A program made the position numbers and the translations under genes. Under the pieces are notes generated by a model. It was given only the letters and a program-made list of their open reading frames with translations. It did not search any database and had not been told where the DNA came from. From Anaeromyxobacter paludicola (GTDB lineage: Bacteria > Myxococcota > Myxococcia > Myxococcales > Anaeromyxobacteraceae): a stretch of DNA of 64,000 nucleotides. Shown here piece by piece: positions 62,073 through 64,000 of the stretch (positions are counted from its first letter, which is position 1; every line of letters starts with the position of its first letter). The stretch spans positions 248,001 through 312,000 of the forward strand of contig NZ_AP025592.1 in NCBI RefSeq assembly GCF_023169965.1, written 5' to 3'.

Positions 62073-63860
62073 ATGAAGATGCGAGTCGCCGACTACCTCA
62101 CCGACCAGCTCTATCGCGCGGGCGGCGAGCGGGTGTTCCTGATCACCGGCGGCATGATCATGCACCTCACCGACGCGCTGCTGAAGCACGAGCGGCAGCA
62201 GTACGTCGCCTGCCACCACGAGGCGGCGGCGGTGATGGCGGCCGACGCCTACGGGCGGTTCACCGGGAAGCTCGGCGTGGCCTACGTGACCGCCGGGCCG
62301 GGGGCGCTCAACACCCTCACCGGCGTGGTCGGCGCGTGGGTGGACACCGCGCCCTGCATCATCGTGGCCGGGCAGTCGAAGGTGTCGCAGGCCAAGGTGA
62401 CCGGGCCGCGCCAGTTCGCGCTCCAGGGCTTCAACACGCTGCCGATCTTCAGCCAGGTCACCAAGTACGCGGTGATGCTCGACGACGTCCGGACGGTGCG
62501 CTACCAGGTGGAGCGGGCGATCCACGAGGCCACCACGGCGCGGGTCGGCCCGGTCTGGATCGAGGTCCCGGTGGACATCCAGGGAGCCACCTTCGATCCC
62601 GACGAGCACCCCGGCTTCACGCCGCCCGCCCCGGAGCTCCTCTCCGGCGCCGCGCTCGACGAGAAGGTGCGCGAGGCGGCCGAGCTCCTGCGGAGCGCCC
62701 GCCGCCCCGTGATCCTGGCCGGCGCCGGCGTCCGGCTCGCCAACGCGGTGCAGCCGCTGCTCGACTTCGCCCGCCGGACCAACGTCCCCGTCCTGACCTC
62801 CCGCCTCGGGATGGACCTCATCGGCGACGACGACCGGCTCTTCGCGGGGCGGCCGGGCACCTACGGCGACCGGCCCGGCAACTTCGCCGTCCAGAACGCC
62901 GACGTGCTGCTCACCATCGGCTGCCGCCTCGGCATCGGCCTCGTCGGCTACGACTACCAGGGCTTCGCGCGCCGGGCGAAGAAGATCATGGTGGACGTCG
63001 ATCCGCGCGAGCTCGACAAGCCGGCGGTGGTCCCGGACCTCCCGATCCGGGCCGACGCGGCGGCCTTCCTGGAGCGGATCTCCCCGCTCGTGGACCGGCC
63101 GGTGGGGAACCCGGCCTGGCTGGAGCAGATCCAGACCTGGCGCCGGCGTTACCCGGTGGACGAGCCTTCCTACGCGGCGGAGACGAAGGGGATCAACTCC
63201 TACCACTTCACCCGGCTGCTCTCGGAGCGCATGCCGGCCGACGCCGTCTTCGTCCTCGACACCGGCTCCTGCTTCCACGTCCACGCCCAGGCCTTCCAGG
63301 TGAAGGCCGGCCAGCGTCACATCATCACCGGCGGCCTCTCGACCATGGGGTACGTGCCGGCAGTGGTGGGCGTGGCGGCGGCGCACGAGGGGCGGGACGT
63401 CTACTGCGTCACCGGCGACGGCTCGCTGCAGATGCACCTGCAGGAGCTGCAGACCATCAAGCACCACGCCTACCCGGTGAAGCTGATGGTCTTCAACAAC
63501 GACGGCTACCTGCTCATCCGGCACACCCAGAAGAACTTCATGGAGGGCCGCTACATCGGGGAGAGCCCGCGCACCGGCGTGAGCTTCCCGGACCTCCGCA
63601 AGCTCGCCGACCTCTACGGCATGCACTACGTCCGGATCGGGAGCGAGGCCGAGGTGGACGGCGGCCTCGCCGAGGTGATGGCGCACCACGGGCCGGTGCT
63701 CTGCGAGGTGATCACCCCGGCCGAGCAGCTGCTCGCGCCGCGCGTGGCGTCGAAGAAGCTCGACGACGGGTCGATGATCTCGATGCCGTACGACGACATG
63801 TTCCCGTTCCTCCCGCGCGAGGAGTACGCCGAGAACCAGGTCTGGGACCGGATCACCTGA
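62073..63860 (+). CDS. thiamine-pyrophosphate-dependent enzyme of the acetolactate-synthase family (YerE-like candidate)
   Basis: A 595-residue protein with the three TPP-enzyme domains. PYR domain: MRVADYLTDQLYRAGGERVF and ACHHEAAAVMAADAYGRFTG (catalytic Glu ~54), VTAGPGALNTLTGVVGAWVD. Central domain: RRPVILAGAGVRLANAVQPL. PP domain: HIITGGLSTMGYVPAVVGVA, then GDGSLQMHLQELQTIKHHAY through FNNDGY (~448-480), the GDG-(x)n-NN Mg/TPP motif. The family decarboxylates pyruvate or 2-oxoacids and transfers the C2 unit. Its place after a CDP-glucose synthase and SDR, with no small IlvH-type subunit nearby, favours a sugar-modifying role such as YerE in yersiniose synthesis rather than branched-chain amino acids. 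Confidence 0.8.
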   Translation: MKMRVADYLTDQLYRAGGERVFLITGGMIMHLTDALLKHERQQYVACHHEAAAVMAADAYGRFTGKLGVAYVTAGPGALNTLTGVVGAWVDTAPCIIVAGQSKVSQAKVTGPRQFALQGFNTLPIFSQVTKYAVMLDDVRTVRYQVERAIHEATTARVGPVWIEVPVDIQGATFDPDEHPGFTPPAPELLSGAALDEKVREAAELLRSARRPVILAGAGVRLANAVQPLLDFARRTNVPVLTSRLGMDLIGDDDRLFAGRPGTYGDRPGNFAVQNADVLLTIGCRLGIGLVGYDYQGFARRAKKIMVDVDPRELDKPAVVPDLPIRADAAAFLERISPLVDRPVGNPAWLEQIQTWRRRYPVDEPSYAAETKGINSYHFTRLLSERMPADAVFVLDTGSCFHVHAQAFQVKAGQRHIITGGLSTMGYVPAVVGVAAAHEGRDVYCVTGDGSLQMHLQELQTIKHHAYPVKLMVFNNDGYLLIRHTQKNFMEGRYIGESPRTGVSFPDLRKLADLYGMHYVRIGSEAEVDGGLAEVMAHHGPVLCEVITPAEQLLAPRVASKKLDDGSMISMPYDDMFPFLPREEYAENQVWDRIT

Positions 63861-63890
63861 GGCGGGCCGGCCGGACGGCGCCGGGCGCCG

Positions 63891-64000
63891 CTACCGCACC
63901 CGGTGCCACGCCACCGTGCGCTGGATGGCCGAGGCGAGGTCGATGCGGGCCTCGAGCCCGAGCTCGCGGCGGGCGCGGCCGAGGTCGGGCACGAGCCGGG
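63891..64000 (-). CDS. C-terminal end of an NAD-dependent epimerase/dehydratase (cut by window edge)
   Basis: The last 35 codons read RLVPDLGRARRELGLEARID, then LASAIQRTVAWHRVR and stop (TAG at 63893-63891). This is the usual C terminus of extended SDR NDP-sugar enzymes and matches the end of the SDR at 60949-61992 (VPSTRRTREELG, EEAIRRTAAW). Convergent with the TPP gene across a 30-bp gap. The rest lies outside the window. Confidence 0.75.
   Translation of the reverse strand, partial: RLVPDLGRARRELGLEARIDLASAIQRTVAWHRVR

Noticed and set aside
62073-63860. ilvB (acetohydroxyacid synthase large subunit)
   Set aside because: No ilvH or other branched-chain genes are nearby and the gene sits among nucleotide-sugar genes; only the TPP-enzyme superfamily is certain.

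Overview
The window is chromosomal DNA of very high G+C with dense genes on both strands. Gene content and style point to a delta-proteobacterium/myxobacterium close to Anaeromyxobacter: a Ser/Thr kinase with a PEGA tail, DUF507, DUF4091 and PHP genes, HNH-endonuclease relics of the type seen in those genomes, and an LPS/exopolysaccharide locus. This assignment is by recognition, not by a database search.

Layout. 1-4.3 kb: AddAB-type recombination helicase-nuclease (first gene cut by the left edge). 4.3-4.8 kb: three tandem copies of a 160-bp structured repeat. 4.8-8.8 kb: DUF2795, class I FBP aldolase, a serine-acetyltransferase-like protein, DUF507 and two unknown genes. 8.9-12.2 kb: envelope operon DUF3108 - DUF4091/glycosidase-like - DUF3108. 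12.6-15.4 kb: yggS, maf, ppiD. 15.6-20.9 kb: rod-shape operon mreC-mreD-mrdA-rodA. 20.9-25.3 kb: thioredoxin, and the haem operon (CcsA/HemX-type)-hemA-hemC-hemD. 25.4-36 kb: DUF4265-like, truD, small unknown genes, PHP phosphoesterase, KGG-repeat stress proteins, proC, a two-subunit FAD/Fe-S amine dehydrogenase, an AlkP-fold enzyme and a zincin lipoprotein. 36-41.4 kb: an exported TldD-like protease next to a MITE-like element, a nucleotide-sugar dehydrogenase and a heparinase-like protein. 41.7-45.5 kb: regulatory genes (RsbRD-N-like, Ser/Thr kinase, MerR-like, sigma-region-4-like). 45.6-49.5 kb: purH, a CheY-like protein, purD, purE. 49.5-64 kb: lptF-lptG followed by a surface-polysaccharide locus (Wzy-like polymerase, WecG/TagA transferase, glycosyltransferases, gmd-fcl for GDP-L-fucose, glucose-1-phosphate cytidylyltransferase, epimerases and a TPP enzyme). 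A ~1.1-kb inverted-repeat scar with a broken HNH gene interrupts it.

The genes fall into a few working groups: cell-wall elongation and LPS export, nucleotide-sugar supply and glycan assembly, tetrapyrrole synthesis, and purine synthesis. Four-base GTGA/ATGA stop-start overlaps tie many pairs together, and several genes have a -10-like hexamer only 8-13 nt before the start codon, suggesting near-leaderless mRNAs.

Most promising leads: (1) a cytidylyltransferase-SDR-TPP-enzyme set that could build a branched CDP-sugar by YerE-like chemistry; (2) the 160-bp multi-hairpin tandem array and related small palindromes, one inserted in frame in addA; (3) a rearranged BFD/FAD two-component dehydrogenase beside proC; (4) an HNH relic inside a long inverted repeat; (5) a 64-aa unknown protein behind the best consensus promoter of the window with a palindrome at its start site. 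No tRNA, rRNA or CRISPR array was seen.
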